This document shows, piece by piece, positions 1-9,292 of a stretch of DNA of 64,000 bases; within the stretch, counting starts at the first letter, position 1, and each line of letters begins with the position of its first letter. The translations under genes were made by a program, and so were the position numbers. The notes under the pieces were generated by a model. That model worked only from the letters and a program-made list of their open reading frames with translations. It ran no database searches and was not told the DNA's origin. Source of the DNA: G965199725 sp965199725. GTDB lineage: Bacteria; Pseudomonadota; Gammaproteobacteria; Nitrosococcales; Methylophagaceae. The stretch lies in NCBI GenBank assembly GCA_965199725.1, contig OZ241321.1, forward strand, positions 186,001-250,000, read 5' to 3'.

Positions 1-99
1 ATAGTTTTTAACCTGCCTGGCGTCTGGGATGTGATCGTCATTGTCAGACAAGACAAACAAGAGTTTTTAGTGACTAAGCGTATCAATATTTTACCGTAA
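1..99 (+). CDS. C-terminal end of a CcoH/FixH-like protein (partial)
   Basis: The window opens inside a reading frame that runs 32 codons to a TAA at 97-99. The visible tail contains LPGVWDVIVIV followed by a short basic and hydrophobic end. The small membrane protein FixH/CcoH, which helps assemble cbb3 cytochrome oxidase, ends in this way, and its gene usually lies directly upstream of ccoI. Ccoi follows after only 15 bases, so one transcript is likely. The identification rests on a short tail plus position. Most of the gene is outside the window. Confidence 0.6.
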   Translation: MVFNLPGVWDVIVIVRQDKQEFLVTKRINILP

Positions 100-114
100 C
101 CATTTTTTATTATC

Positions 115-2547
115 TTGTCTAGCCACTGTTATCATTGCGGTTTACCTGTTGCCACAATTAGTAGTTTTTATACTGAACTGGCTAGCGAAAAGCGTACATT
201 TTGCTGCCTAGGTTGTCAGGCAGCTTGTGCTGCTATCTATGGTGCCGGCTTGCAGAAATTTTATCAAAAAATACCTGAAGACAAAGCGTTAGCACCGCCA
301 CCTCCATTACCATCCGAGCTTGCATCGTATGATTTAGATGAGGTGCAATCTGATTACATCACTGCTCATAATCAGTATCGTACAATAAATCTAATTATTG
401 ATGGCATTCATTGTGCTGCCTGCGTTTGGCTTATTGAAAAGGTGTTGCTGAAAGAAAAGGGCGTAGTAGCGGCAGACGTCAACTTAACAGCAAAGCGGCT
501 ACGCTTGAAATGGGATAACAACAACACAGCTTTATCACATATCATCAGTGCTTTGGCGCAAATTGGCTACGTTGCCACGCCTTTTAATCCAGAAGAAGTA
601 GAAGGTGCACTGGCTAAAAAGCATCGCTATCTGCTCTATCGTATGGCCTTTGCAGGTTTTGCTATGATGAACCTGCTGTGGGTATCAATCGCCCTTTACG
701 CAGGCGCTGATCAAGGTCAATTCAAAACATGGTTTTATTGGATAAGCTTTATCCTTGCCACGCCAACATTATTCTATTCGGGATATCCATTTTTACGTCA
801 GGCGTTTTCAGGCTTAAAATGTAAAATATTAACAATGGATCTGCCAATTTCTATTGGTGCGTTAGCAACCTATGGTTATTCAAGCTATGTGTTATTAGCT
901 TCTGTTGACAATGGTGCCATCTATTTTGATACAGTAGTTAATTTTCTGTTCGTCATTTTGGTTGGGCGCTATCTAGAAACATTGTCCAAGCGAGAGGCGT
1001 TGTCAGCAACAACAAGATTACTAGCCTTGCAACCCAAGATGGCTACATGTATTAACGACAATAAAGAGATGTTGATACCAATAAGGGCAGTTAATTTTGG
1101 TGATCTGCTACTAGTCAAGCCCGGCGAGTGCGTGCCTGTAGATGGGGTACTGACAGAAGGGCAGAGCACAGTTGATGAATCAATGATGACTGGTGAATCG
1201 TTGCCAATTATAAAGCAGCGGGGTGATAAGGTTATTGCTGGTAGCATTAATGGCGAAGGATCATTTATTGTCAGAGCTGAGCAGGTACTAAAATCTACTG
1301 CGCTGGCCAAAATTGTTGCATTAATGGAAGATGTGCATGCCTCTAAAGCGCCTATTCAACGTACAGCTGACCGGATTGTGCCCTGGTTTGTGATGATAAC
1401 GCTATCACTGGCATTGATAACATTTACTTATTGGTATCCATTTAGCATTGAGCAGGCATTACTTGCAGCGGTATCAGTATTGATTATTACCTGTCCATGT
1501 GCACTGGGACTGGCTACCCCTATGTCAATAGCTGTGGCAACAGGTGCAGGCGCGTATCATGGTATTTTAGTTAAACAAGGTGCTGCTTTAGAGACGTTGT
1601 CACGGGTGACCCATTTTATTTTTGATAAAACCGGCACCCTGACAGAAGGCAGACTGCGTGTAGTCGCTACCAGAACGTTAGCAGATATATCTACTGATAA
1701 ATTACTAAGTATAGCTGCATCAATAGAACGTCAATCTGAGCATAGTATCGCCAAAGCTATTGTCCAATCAGCTATGGATAAAGATTTACCGCTGGTGACG
1801 ACAGCTAAGTTTTTATTATTGCCAGGGCAGGGTGTTCAGGCGCTGATAGATAGCAAACTGGTACGAATCGGCACCCAGTCATGGCTCGTAGCAGAAGGGT
1901 TAACTATTCCTGAGCATTTAAGCGACAAGACAACAGAGCTCGAGCATAGTGGTAACACCACTGTGCTGGTGGCGATTGAAAATAAAGTAGCAGGAATGAT
2001 TGCATTGGCAGATAAATTACGCATAGATACTGAAAAAACGATTGATTATTTACTCAAGCAAGGTAACAAAATAACAGTATTAAGCGGTGATAAACGTGAG
2101 GTAGTAGCATTTATTACTGCTGGGCTGGGCAATATTAACTGGCAGGCAGAACTATTGCCAAAAGATAAGGTAAGCGCAGTAAGTAAGTTACGAAAACAAG
2201 GCGAAGTGGTAGCGATGGTGGGTGATGGCATTAATGATTCACCTTCATTAATGCAAGCTGATGTTGGTATAGCAATGGCATCAGGCAGTGATGTATCAAT
2301 TGAAAGTGCTGATGTTATACTATCTCATCATGGGTTATATCAGGCAGTTGAGGCAAAACATTTAGCTAACCGTACATTGCGCACGATCAAGCAGAATATA
2401 GCGTTATCAATTATGTATAATGTTATCATGGTACCGCTGGCGATGACGGCACTGGTTACCCCTTTTGTAGCGGCAATCAGCATGCCAATAAGTTCGTTGT
2501 TGGTCATTGGTAATGCCGCTAGATTAAAACGACTGTTTAAGGAATAA
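115..2547 (+). CDS. ccoI: Copper-translocating P-type ATPase of cbb3 oxidase assembly (CcoI/FixI)
   Basis: This inner-membrane P1B-type ATPase moves copper out of the cytoplasm, in this subfamily to supply the cbb3 oxidase. In order, the 810-residue protein shows a cysteine-rich N-terminal segment (CYHCGLP, then CCLGCQAAC), a heavy-metal-associated domain with GIHCAACVW near residue 100, membrane helices, the metal-binding CPCALGLATP, the phosphorylation site DKTGTLTEG and the hinge GDGINDSP. The N-terminal cysteine cluster is typical of the CcoI/FixI branch. No ATG exists near the N-terminus: the frame opens after the stop at 97-99 with ATT and ATC, then TTG at 115, which is taken as the start. 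ccoS follows after 2 bases. Confidence 0.93.
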   Translation: MSSHCYHCGLPVATISSFYTELASEKRTFCCLGCQAACAAIYGAGLQKFYQKIPEDKALAPPPPLPSELASYDLDEVQSDYITAHNQYRTINLIIDGIHCAACVWLIEKVLLKEKGVVAADVNLTAKRLRLKWDNNNTALSHIISALAQIGYVATPFNPEEVEGALAKKHRYLLYRMAFAGFAMMNLLWVSIALYAGADQGQFKTWFYWISFILATPTLFYSGYPFLRQAFSGLKCKILTMDLPISIGALATYGYSSYVLLASVDNGAIYFDTVVNFLFVILVGRYLETLSKREALSATTRLLALQPKMATCINDNKEMLIPIRAVNFGDLLLVKPGECVPVDGVLTEGQSTVDESMMTGESLPIIKQRGDKVIAGSINGEGSFIVRAEQVLKSTALAKIVALMEDVHASKAPIQRTADRIVPWFVMITLSLALITFTYWYPFSIEQALLAAVSVLIITCPCALGLATPMSIAVATGAGAYHGILVKQGAALETLSRVTHFIFDKTGTLTEGRLRVVATRTLADISTDKLLSIAASIERQSEHSIAKAIVQSAMDKDLPLVTTAKFLLLPGQGVQALIDSKLVRIGTQSWLVAEGLTIPEHLSDKTTELEHSGNTTVLVAIENKVAGMIALADKLRIDTEKTIDYLLKQGNKITVLSGDKREVVAFITAGLGNINWQAELLPKDKVSAVSKLRKQGEVVAMVGDGINDSPSLMQADVGIAMASGSDVSIESADVILSHHGLYQAVEAKHLANRTLRTIKQNIALSIMYNVIMVPLAMTALVTPFVAAISMPISSLLVIGNAARLKRLFKE

Positions 2548-2549
2548 TA

Positions 2550-2726
2550 ATGAATGTTATCTATGGTTTATTGCCGGGCATGTTGCTATTAGGTATCGCT
2601 GGAATTGTGGTATTTTTTTGGGCGGTGCGCAATGGCCAGTATGATGATATGGATGGTGCCGCTAACCGCATTTTAATGGAAGACGATAACAATAAAACTA
2701 TTGTTGATGACAGCAAAAATTTATAA
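2550..2726 (+). CDS. ccoS: Cbb3-type cytochrome oxidase assembly protein CcoS
   Basis: This 58-residue protein has one N-terminal membrane helix (about residues 5-27) followed by the family signature FFWAVRNGQYDDMD and an acidic tail. CcoS is a small inner-membrane factor needed to insert heme and copper cofactors into cbb3 oxidase. The ATG lies 2 bases after the ccoI stop, inside GGAATAATAATG, so it is probably translated together with ccoI. Size, signature and position all agree. Confidence 0.93.
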   Translation: MNVIYGLLPGMLLLGIAGIVVFFWAVRNGQYDDMDGAANRILMEDDNNKTIVDDSKNL

Positions 2727-3401
2727 ACATAAGCATTATATCTGGCTGTTAACAACCAAAACCTATGTCGCTAAAGATAACCTACCACCTCGCTACCGTA
2801 CGAGCATCTGCCCCTGTTGATAAGGTCTGAATAGCTCTTTTGCTTTTTGTGCTGTTGTCTGTGTCCCCCTATTACTATTCTCTATAACCTACAATCAAAT
2901 AAGTAAATCATCATCATTTGCTGGCCACATCATACTAGTTGTGGTATTCATTCTAATCAATTATGACTTTATGCATAAACTGACGATAAACAGAATAGTA
3001 AACAAGATAAAAACTTGCTTTAAGACGTTTGGTAAAGGGCTGTTTGATAAATGTGCTATTTGGTTGCACAATGTTACTTAAGTGATTGTCATACACTTTG
3101 TCTGGCGGGTATTGTTGCCTATGATGCGCTCCTAACATTAAAAGACTGCTTATAATATTTAGGTTAAGAGCCCGTCTTAATCGGCATAAGTGTGCTCTCA
3201 CTATGCAGTTTAAGTTATGTTTATTTTGCTTAGCTAACATTAGGGTGTAATTGAATATTGTCTTTGTCAAGTTTTTTTAAAGTTAATTTTGTTGATTGTT
3301 GAAGTGCTTGTACGCCTCCTTAACTTATCATGTCAAGGGGAGGATCTGGAATATCGCTTTTTATTTTTATCTTCTTGGTCTTCTAATGAAAATGTATTGT
3401 A
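2727..3401. other. 675-bp stretch with no convincing gene
   Basis: The stretch between ccoS and the convergent hypothetical gene is A/T-rich. Reading both strands gave no protein I recognise. The longest frame (minus strand, 3270 to 2953) starts with TTG, has no ribosome binding site and has an unremarkable composition. An old, decayed gene or a downstream untranslated region are both possible. No clear hairpin terminator was found directly after ccoS. Confidence 0.5.
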
Positions 3402-4028
3402 TTATTTGTGCCGCCGCTGGTAGTAATATAAAATTGTCTTTTCTTGTTCAGTAAAGTAAACGTTAAGGCCAAGGGCATGGTAGTACCAAATTTTCTGTTC
3501 GCTGTTATCATCTTTATCGGTTTCAATATAGTCAGGTGTGCCAAAACGACGCTGCACTATATCAGCATGTAATGTGATTGATGGTATGTAGGTGATGGTA
3601 TCTACGCTGGCATTAATTAGGGCAGCGTTATCTTCATTATTAGGGGTGTAACGGTAGGCACCGCTGGGCTGTAATCTTGCTTCACGTGCACGTGACAGCA
3701 TGGCATTAATACGCTTTTCTGGTACAATAAGCGTGAGCACCAGCCTGGCAGACAAGCCACCTAAATTAACACTGTTAAAAAAAGCTTCCACTGCTGGCGG
3801 CGCTTCGTCTTGCTGGATAAATATAGCTGTTTCGCCATATTGCTTCAGCAGTATTTGCGCGTGACGATAACTGGTCATACCTAAGTGAATACCAAGCACC
3901 TGGGGATTGCCATCAGGCATGATAGTTATGTGCCATGGCATGGGTGCGGGTAGCTGTGTTGATGGTATTAATATCAGTATCAACAGACTGGCAATAACGA
4001 CAAACAGATAAATTAATACTTTTTTCAT
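3402..4028 (-). CDS. Conserved hypothetical membrane-anchored protein
   Basis: The 208-residue product begins with a basic N-terminus and one strongly hydrophobic segment (about residues 4-23), consistent with an uncleaved signal anchor holding the rest in the periplasm. The soluble part has the look of a repeated alpha/beta module, including VLGIHLGMTSYRHAQIL and, near the C-terminus, RFGTPDYIETD and IWYYHALGLNVYF. It resembles uncharacterised membrane-anchored proteins that I recall from methylotrophic gammaproteobacteria, but I know no function. There is no lipobox cysteine. The gene stands alone between two unrelated genes. Confidence 0.7.
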   Translation of the reverse strand: MKKVLIYLFVVIASLLILILIPSTQLPAPMPWHITIMPDGNPQVLGIHLGMTSYRHAQILLKQYGETAIFIQQDEAPPAVEAFFNSVNLGGLSARLVLTLIVPEKRINAMLSRAREARLQPSGAYRYTPNNEDNAALINASVDTITYIPSITLHADIVQRRFGTPDYIETDKDDNSEQKIWYYHALGLNVYFTEQEKTILYYYQRRHK

Positions 4029-4177
4029 GTTATGGATTGTAAAGGCGACACTTTTAATCAGCTAACTGGCTACAGCATCCGCTAGTATCTGATTTCTTAC
4101 ATAAATATCTTAGCTACGCGCTTACGTGCTATGCCAATAAAAGCATCATGAACTCGTTGTGCAGCAACCATGCTTTA

Positions 4178-5146
4178 TTATGCAAGCTGGAGTGCCATGT
4201 TGCGTGTTGCCAAAACAAGTGCCTCACTAACGGCTGGATCACTAGCAAGATGACCTGCAGTAGGCACAATAGTTAACTGTGCGCTCTGCCATTGTTTGCA
4301 AAGCGCCCATGCTTGATCTACCGGGCAAACAAGGTCATAACGTCCATGAATAATGGTGGCTGGAATCGTCTTGATAGAGTTGATATTATCCAGAATAGGG
4401 CATTCAGTAATAAAGCATCCATTGATGATATAATGTAATTGAATGCGTCCCTGAGCTACTGGATCGCGTGTTATAAATGTATCTTGTTTGATCTTTTCAC
4501 CATAGGCGTCATAAAGGCTGACCAACTTACCTTCCCATTGCTGTAATGTTGTTGCCGCTTGTCTTTGTTCGGTCACATCACTTTTAGTTAACTTTTGATA
4601 ATAGCTGTTAAGGAGTGTTGACTCATCATGATCTGGCAGGCAGTTAATCAATTTTTCCCATGCGTCAGGAAACAATCTGGATGCACCATCTTGCTTATAT
4701 ACCCAGTCAATATCCTGTTTTCTTGCTAAAAATACTCCGCGTAAAATCATCGCTAGTACTTTGTCTGGATGGCGCTGGGCATAAACCAAACCTAATGTTG
4801 CCCCCCATGAACCGCCAAAGATGAGCCAACGACTAATACTAAGACGCTGGCGAATGACTTCCATGTCAGCAATGAGATATTGGGTAGTATTATTTTCCAG
4901 CTCACCATGGGGCAGTGAGCGACCGCAACCACGCTGATCAAACAAGATAATGTGATATACATCAGGATCAAAATAACAGCGGTGTAATGGACGGCAGCCA
5001 GACCCTGGCCCACCATGTAAAAATACCACTGGGATACCATTGGGGTTGCCGCACTGTTCAATATATATTGTATGGCGTTTTCCTCTTGACAGTGTTTCCA
5101 TGTCAATCATGTTACTGGCATAGGGTTCAATATCAGGATATAACAT
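4178..5146 (-). CDS. pip: Proline iminopeptidase (alpha/beta hydrolase, S33 family)
   Basis: This cytoplasmic serine peptidase releases N-terminal proline from peptides. The 322-residue protein shows the oxyanion motif HGGPGSG, DQRGCGRS, the nucleophile elbow GGSWG, and near the C-terminus the catalytic aspartate in GRYDLVCP and histidine in AGHLA. The open frame extends a further 46 codons upstream to 5284, but that part overlaps sucC and does not look like the family. The ATG at 5146, giving MLYPDIEPY, matches the usual N-terminus. It is transcribed divergently from sucCD with about 108 bases between the starts. Confidence 0.92.
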   Translation of the reverse strand: MLYPDIEPYASNMIDMETLSRGKRHTIYIEQCGNPNGIPVVFLHGGPGSGCRPLHRCYFDPDVYHIILFDQRGCGRSLPHGELENNTTQYLIADMEVIRQRLSISRWLIFGGSWGATLGLVYAQRHPDKVLAMILRGVFLARKQDIDWVYKQDGASRLFPDAWEKLINCLPDHDESTLLNSYYQKLTKSDVTEQRQAATTLQQWEGKLVSLYDAYGEKIKQDTFITRDPVAQGRIQLHYIINGCFITECPILDNINSIKTIPATIIHGRYDLVCPVDQAWALCKQWQSAQLTIVPTAGHLASDPAVSEALVLATRNMALQLA

Positions 5147-5254
5147 AATTAGACCTACTCTTTTATTAACATTTACAATAACTATAGCATGGCAAAGATG
5201 GTAATTTTGCACTGAGTAAGCGAAAATAATGTTATTTGATAATGGATAGATGCG

Positions 5255-6427
5255 ATGAATCTGCATGAGTTTCAGGCTAAACAATTATTTACCCGTTATG
5301 CTATTCCAGCGCCTCAAGGCGCGCCTGCATCAACTGGTCATCAAGCGCGGCAGGTTGCTAAAGAGCTTGGCGGCGGCCTGTGGATTGTCAAAGCGCAAGT
5401 GCATAGCGGTGGTCGTGGCAAGGCTGGAGGTGTGCGTAAAGTTGACAGCTTAGATAGCGTTGCTGTCATCACAGACCAGCTATTAGCAAGACGATTAGTT
5501 ACTGAACAAACGACCGCTCAGGGCTTACCCGTTCGGCAGGTGTTGGTTGAAAAACAAGTTGATATTCAACGTGAGTTTTATTTGGCAGTGTTGGTAGATC
5601 GGGTTAATCAATGTATTATGCTTGTCGTATCTACCTATGGCGGCATAGCCATTGAAGAGACAGCAGAAAGCTCGCCAGATGCTGTATTGGCTTTATCTAT
5701 CAATACTGCGGTAGGCTTACAGACTTATCAGTGTCGCCGCATTGCTTTCTTTTTAGGCTTAGGGAATAATCACCGTAAACAGCTACAAATAATCATTGAA
5801 GGACTGTATCGTTTGTTTACCGAAAATGATGCCAGTATTGTTGAAATCAATCCTATAGTTATTACTGCTGACGATCAATTGTTGGCAGTTGATGCTAAAT
5901 TGACGATTGATGATAATGCGCTTTTCAAACACAATGATTTAGCTGAGCTATTTGATCCGTCACAGCAGAATGAAGCAGAAATTATCGCGCAGGATCATGG
6001 GCTCAATTATATTATGCTTGATGGTAATGTAGCATGTATGGTCAATGGTGCTGGTTTAGCAATGGCAACGATGGATTTGATTAGACAGCAGGGAGGGACA
6101 CCAGCTAATTTTTTGGATGTAGGCGGCGGCACAACAGCAGATCGGGTAACAGAAGCATTTAAATTAATTTTGGCAGACAAGCAGGTTAAATCTATTTTGG
6201 TCAATATTTTTGGTGGTATTGTCCATTGCGATTTGATTGCCAAAGGTATTATCCAATCAGTCAAGCAAGTGGAATTATCGTTGCCCGTTGTAGTTAGGCT
6301 TGAAGGCACCCATGCCGCGCAAGGACGTCAGCTTTTAGCTAATAGCGGTATGAATATCCGTATTGCTGGCGATTTGGTTGAGGCAGCCAGCCAGGCTGTT
6401 ATGGCTGCAAAAGAAGGTTGGTTATGA
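5255..6427 (+). CDS. sucC: Succinyl-CoA synthetase, beta subunit
   Basis: This is the beta subunit of the TCA-cycle enzyme that interconverts succinyl-CoA and succinate with nucleotide phosphorylation. The 390-residue length is close to the usual 388. The N-terminus MNLHEFQAKQLF is diagnostic. An ATP-grasp domain follows (KAQVHSGGRGKAGGV), then VEINPIVI, FLDVGGG and the C-terminal CoA-ligase fold with VNIFGGI. The stop overlaps the sucD start in an ATGA, so translational coupling is expected. It heads a run sucC-sucD-nadE-glnB on the plus strand. Confidence 0.96.
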   Translation: MNLHEFQAKQLFTRYAIPAPQGAPASTGHQARQVAKELGGGLWIVKAQVHSGGRGKAGGVRKVDSLDSVAVITDQLLARRLVTEQTTAQGLPVRQVLVEKQVDIQREFYLAVLVDRVNQCIMLVVSTYGGIAIEETAESSPDAVLALSINTAVGLQTYQCRRIAFFLGLGNNHRKQLQIIIEGLYRLFTENDASIVEINPIVITADDQLLAVDAKLTIDDNALFKHNDLAELFDPSQQNEAEIIAQDHGLNYIMLDGNVACMVNGAGLAMATMDLIRQQGGTPANFLDVGGGTTADRVTEAFKLILADKQVKSILVNIFGGIVHCDLIAKGIIQSVKQVELSLPVVVRLEGTHAAQGRQLLANSGMNIRIAGDLVEAASQAVMAAKEGWL

Positions 6428-7293
6428 GTATTTTGATCGATCGTCACACTCGCGTTATTTGTCAGGGGTTTACTGGCAAGCAGGGTACATTTCATTCTGA
6501 ACAGGTGATTGCCTACGGTACAGAACTCGTTGGTGGCGTCACACCCGGTAAGGGAGGAAAGATACATCTTGATCGCCCTGTTTTTGATACAGTCTATGGT
6601 GCTGTCAGGGCAACAGGCGCCAATGCCAGTATGATTTATGTGCCTGCTGCGTTTGCTGCTGATGCCATTTTGGAAGCGGCTGATGCTGGCATTGAAATTA
6701 TTGTATGCATTACCGAAGGCATTCCAGTGCAGGATATGGTGCGTGTAAAATCTGCATTAGATCAGTCAAGGTCGCATTTAATTGGTCCTAATTGTCCGGG
6801 CATTATCACCCCAGATGAATGTAAAATTGGCATTATGCCTGCTTCTATTCATAAAAAAGGTAGCATTGGCATTGTGTCAAGATCAGGCACATTAACTTAC
6901 GAAGCAGTTGATCAAACAACTAAAAATGGTCTGGGTCAAACTACCTGTGTAGGTGTTGGTGGTGATCCTGTTCATGGCATGAGTTTTGTTGACTGTTTAG
7001 AAATGTTTGAACAGGATGATGACACGCAAGGCATCATTATAGTTGGTGAAATTGGTGGACGGGCAGAAGAAGAAGCTGCTGCTTATATTAAAGAACATAT
7101 AACCAAGCCAGTTGTTGCCTATATTGCTGGATTAACAGCACCTAAAGGCAGGCGTATGGGTCATGCTGGTGCGATTATTAATGGTAGCCAGGGCACCGCA
7201 GATATGAAGGTAATGGCGCTGACCCAGGCTGGTGTATATATTGCCCAATCACCAGCAGATATGGGCAGCCGTATGTTGATTGCGCTGGGTTAA
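6424..7293 (+). CDS. sucD: Succinyl-CoA synthetase, alpha subunit
   Basis: The alpha subunit carries the phosphohistidine. It has 289 residues from the ATG at 6424, the same as the E. coli protein. The N-terminus MSILIDRHTRVICQGFTG is typical. The active-site histidine lies in RRMGHAGAIINGSQGT near residue 245. A GTG two codons upstream is also in frame, but ATG inside the ATGA overlap with sucC is the better start. nadE begins 6 bases after the stop, suggesting one operon. Confidence 0.96.
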   Translation: MSILIDRHTRVICQGFTGKQGTFHSEQVIAYGTELVGGVTPGKGGKIHLDRPVFDTVYGAVRATGANASMIYVPAAFAADAILEAADAGIEIIVCITEGIPVQDMVRVKSALDQSRSHLIGPNCPGIITPDECKIGIMPASIHKKGSIGIVSRSGTLTYEAVDQTTKNGLGQTTCVGVGGDPVHGMSFVDCLEMFEQDDDTQGIIIVGEIGGRAEEEAAAYIKEHITKPVVAYIAGLTAPKGRRMGHAGAIINGSQGTADMKVMALTQAGVYIAQSPADMGSRMLIALG

Positions 7294-7299
7294 CTAAAA

Positions 7300-8946
7300 G
7301 TGGCGGCACCATTTTGTTTAGTCATGGCCCAGATCAATCTGCTAGTTGGTGATGTGCATGGCAATGTGGCCAAAATTATACAGGCTGCTAATTGCGCACG
7401 CGACGAACTGGGTGCTGATTTAGCCGTGTTTCCCGAGCTGACATTAACTGGCTATCCGCCTGAAGATTTGCTGTTTAAGTCAGGCTTTCTAGAACAGATA
7501 GCGCAGGGGTTACAACGTCTGGAAGCAGAGATACAAGGCATTGCCATATTAGTAGGGTACCCAGCGGGTAAGCTGCATGATTGTCTTTATAACGCAGCAT
7601 CGTTTATTGCTGATGGTCAATGTTTGGCAACTTATTATAAGCAATGCCTGCCCAATTATAGTGTATTTGATGAACAACGTTACTTTGTTGGTGGTGATAA
7701 GCCCTGCATTGTTGCTTACAAAGGAATCAACTTTGGTATCACTATTTGTGAAGATATCTGGTTTAAAGCTCCAGTAAAACAAGTCGCCGCTGGTGGTGCT
7801 GATATTATCTTAAATATCAACGCTTCTCCTTTTCAGCATGGTAAATGCCAGCAACGAGAAGCTGAAGTAAGAAAACGAGCGATAGAGTCAGGTTTGCCGA
7901 TTGCCTATATTAACTTAGTAGGCGGACAAGATGATCTAGTCTTTGATGGTTGTTCGTTTGCACTTAGCAGCAACGGGCACAAAATTGCCCAGGCTGATGC
8001 CTGGCAGACTTCCCTGCATCCGCTTTTTATTTGCACAGATGATCATAATAATTTTTCTCTGCGCGGTGAATGTATTGCCCAGCAAACAGACATCGCAATG
8101 GCCTATGGCGGGCTGGTAACTGGCTTGCGTGATTACATAGAAAAGAATCACTTTACTAGTGTTGTTATTGGGCTGTCAGGCGGGATTGACTCAGCGTTAA
8201 CTCTGGTGTTAGCAGTTGATGCTATAGGTGCTGACAGAGTTAAAACAGTGATGTTGCCCTCTCGCTATACTCGCCAGATGAGCATTGATGATGCCAAAGA
8301 AATAGCTAATAGATGCGGTGTTAGTCATGATGTTATTGCTATTGACGCTATATTTGATCAGTTTATGGCTAGTTTGTCTGAGCAATTTGCTGACAGACCA
8401 GCGAATATAACTGAAGAAAATATCCAGGCGCGTTGTCGTGGGGTACTGCTAATGGCCATTTCCAATAAAACAGGTGCGCTGGTGCTTGCTACTAGCAATA
8501 AAAGTGAAATGGCAGTAGGCTATTCAACATTATACGGCGATATGGCTGGCGGATTTGCGCCACTGAAAGATGTGTATAAAACCTTAGTTTATGAGTTGGC
8601 GTACTATCGCAATAGTCTGTCCAGCATTATCCCGCAACGTGTTATTGCTCGTCCTCCATCTGCTGAGTTAATATCAGACCAATATGATGAAGATACATTA
8701 CCTCCCTATGATGCGCTTGATCCACTGTTAGAGCAGTACATAGCTGATGATGATATTATTGCTAACATGTCAGCTAGCAAAGTTGATACAGAAATGGCTG
8801 CTTCGGTTGCAGGCAGATTAACGTGTAGCGAATATAAGCGTCGTCAGGCGCCACCAGGTACTCGCATTACAAATCGTGCATTTGGTCGTGACAGACGCTA
8901 CCCAATTACATCAGGCTATCAGGAGAGTAGCGATGAAAAAAATTGA
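7300..8946 (+). CDS. nadE: Glutamine-dependent NAD+ synthetase
   Basis: This enzyme makes NAD from deamido-NAD with ATP and glutamine, the last step of NAD synthesis. The 548-residue protein has an N-terminal nitrilase-type glutaminase domain (about 1-260: glutamate in FPELTLTGYPPEDL, lysine region YKQCLPNYSVFDE, cysteine in ITICEDIW). The C-terminal synthetase domain carries the P-loop GLSGGIDSALT and the ATSNKSE motif. GTG at 7300 is chosen because FCLVMAQINLLVGD forms the first beta strand; the internal ATG at 7324 would cut it. The 3' end overlaps glnB by 14 bases. Confidence 0.95.
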   Translation: MAAPFCLVMAQINLLVGDVHGNVAKIIQAANCARDELGADLAVFPELTLTGYPPEDLLFKSGFLEQIAQGLQRLEAEIQGIAILVGYPAGKLHDCLYNAASFIADGQCLATYYKQCLPNYSVFDEQRYFVGGDKPCIVAYKGINFGITICEDIWFKAPVKQVAAGGADIILNINASPFQHGKCQQREAEVRKRAIESGLPIAYINLVGGQDDLVFDGCSFALSSNGHKIAQADAWQTSLHPLFICTDDHNNFSLRGECIAQQTDIAMAYGGLVTGLRDYIEKNHFTSVVIGLSGGIDSALTLVLAVDAIGADRVKTVMLPSRYTRQMSIDDAKEIANRCGVSHDVIAIDAIFDQFMASLSEQFADRPANITEENIQARCRGVLLMAISNKTGALVLATSNKSEMAVGYSTLYGDMAGGFAPLKDVYKTLVYELAYYRNSLSSIIPQRVIARPPSAELISDQYDEDTLPPYDALDPLLEQYIADDDIIANMSASKVDTEMAASVAGRLTCSEYKRRQAPPGTRITNRAFGRDRRYPITSGYQESSDEKN

Positions 8947-9271
8947 AGTCATTATTAAGCCGTTTAAGTTAGATGATGTCCAAGAAGCATTGTCAGATAT
9001 TGGCATAACTGGACTGACCATTTATGAGGTAAAGGGATCTGGTCGCCAGAAAGGCCATACTGATATTTATCGTGATGCTGACTATACAGTTGATTTTTTG
9101 CCTAAAATAAAAATGGAAATTGCATTGAAAGATTATCAGGTTGATTCTTGCATTGATACTATCATCAAAGCAACCCACACAGGAAGGATTGGTGATGGCA
9201 AGATTTTTGTTACGTCAATAGACGAGGCTATTCGCATTCGTACTGGCGAAAAAGGCGATACAGTCCTGTAA
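8933..9271 (+). CDS. glnB: Nitrogen regulatory protein P-II
   Basis: P-II is a trimeric sensor of 2-oxoglutarate and nitrogen status that acts on glutamine synthetase control and the Ntr kinase. The 112-residue length is exact for the family. The N-terminus MKKIEVIIKPFKLDDV is standard. The T-loop carries the uridylylated tyrosine in YTVDFLPK, and the C-terminal part has TGRIGDGKIFV. The open frame extends upstream inside nadE, but the ATG at 8933 after GGAGAG is the real start. No amtB lies nearby, so glnB rather than glnK is preferred, though sequence alone does not settle this. Confidence 0.93.
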   Translation: MKKIEVIIKPFKLDDVQEALSDIGITGLTIYEVKGSGRQKGHTDIYRDADYTVDFLPKIKMEIALKDYQVDSCIDTIIKATHTGRIGDGKIFVTSIDEAIRIRTGEKGDTVL

Positions 9272-9292
9272 TTTCAATCTGCTGTTTTATAG

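Noticed and set aside
969..1310. Minus-strand frame of 113 codons inside ccoI
   Set aside because: It lies entirely opposite a strongly conserved P-type ATPase region and is a shadow of it.
2953..3270. Minus-strand frame of 105 codons between ccoS and the hypothetical gene
   Set aside because: It begins with TTG, has no ribosome binding site, resembles no family, and its composition looks like translated A/T-rich non-coding DNA.
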